This document shows positions 1-64,000 of a stretch of DNA of 64,000 nt, piece by piece; positions within the stretch are counted from its first letter, which is position 1, and the number at the start of each line of letters is the position of its first letter. The stretch covers positions 3,944,848 to 4,008,847 of the forward strand of contig OY482864.1 in assembly GCA_960531495.1 (NCBI GenBank). The letters are read 5' to 3'. The stretch comes from Zeus faber (taxonomy: Eukaryota; Chordata; Actinopteri; Zeiformes; Zeidae). A program made the position numbers and the translations under genes. Below the pieces are notes generated by a model. The model saw only the letters and a program-made list of their open reading frames with translations. It did not search any database and was not told the origin of the DNA.

Positions 1-63965
<63,965 letters not shown>

Positions 63966-64000
63966 CTGGAGGCACAGTGCAACACACACACACACACGCA

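Overview
This is vertebrate, almost certainly teleost, nuclear DNA. It is intron-dominated, rich in (CA)n/(GT)n microsatellites, and crowded with fish-type repeats: Tc1/mariner, Tigger, hAT and Harbinger-like DNA transposons, L1-, I-, RTE- and Rex/L2-type LINEs, tRNA-headed SINEs, a Gmr1-type Ty3/Gypsy fossil and DIRS-like fragments. No bacterial-style operon, CRISPR array or genuine tRNA/rRNA gene was seen.

One host gene spans essentially the whole window on the minus strand: stxbp4 (syntaxin-binding protein 4, Synip). I placed 17 coding exons between 63,965 and 1. Every one of the 16 junctions has GT/AG sites and a matching codon phase. Together they encode about 626 residues, open at both ends. 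The order is a Ser/Pro-rich N-terminal extension, a PDZ domain, a Ser/Pro-rich linker, a degenerate EF-hand-like helix-loop-helix, a long coiled coil, and a WW domain split across the last two visible exons. The first exon(s) lie beyond 64,000 and the stop codon lies before position 1.

Layout, descending from the 5' end of the gene: 64.0-56.9 kb holds exons A-F with short introns, a TTAA-flanked MITE and (GA)n tracts. 56.9-51.6 kb is an intron with DIRS-like and IS630/Tc1-like remnants and a copy of a GC-rich repeat. 51.6-49.7 kb holds exons G-I embedded in (TG)n, (TGCG)n and (CT)n arrays. 49.7-44.4 kb holds a tRNA-headed repeat, a Tigger inside a 28-bp minisatellite, and an RTE-like LINE. 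44.4-43.7 kb holds two coiled-coil exons. 43.7-19.3 kb is a 24.4-kb intron containing a nested Tc1/hAT/L1/I-LINE stack, a Harbinger-like insertion with a visible empty site, the Gmr1-type fossil, and a 653-bp segment duplicated into that fossil. 19.3-9.9 kb holds exons L-O. 9.9-0 kb holds the final long intron and the WW exons.

The most interesting signals are the microsatellites that form or abut stxbp4 splice acceptors (above all a (TG)n tract running straight into the AG of exon I), the in-phase N-terminal extension before PDZ, the loss of the Ser99-equivalent in the PDZ region, and the near-identical 653-bp duplication. I saw no new multi-gene biological system.
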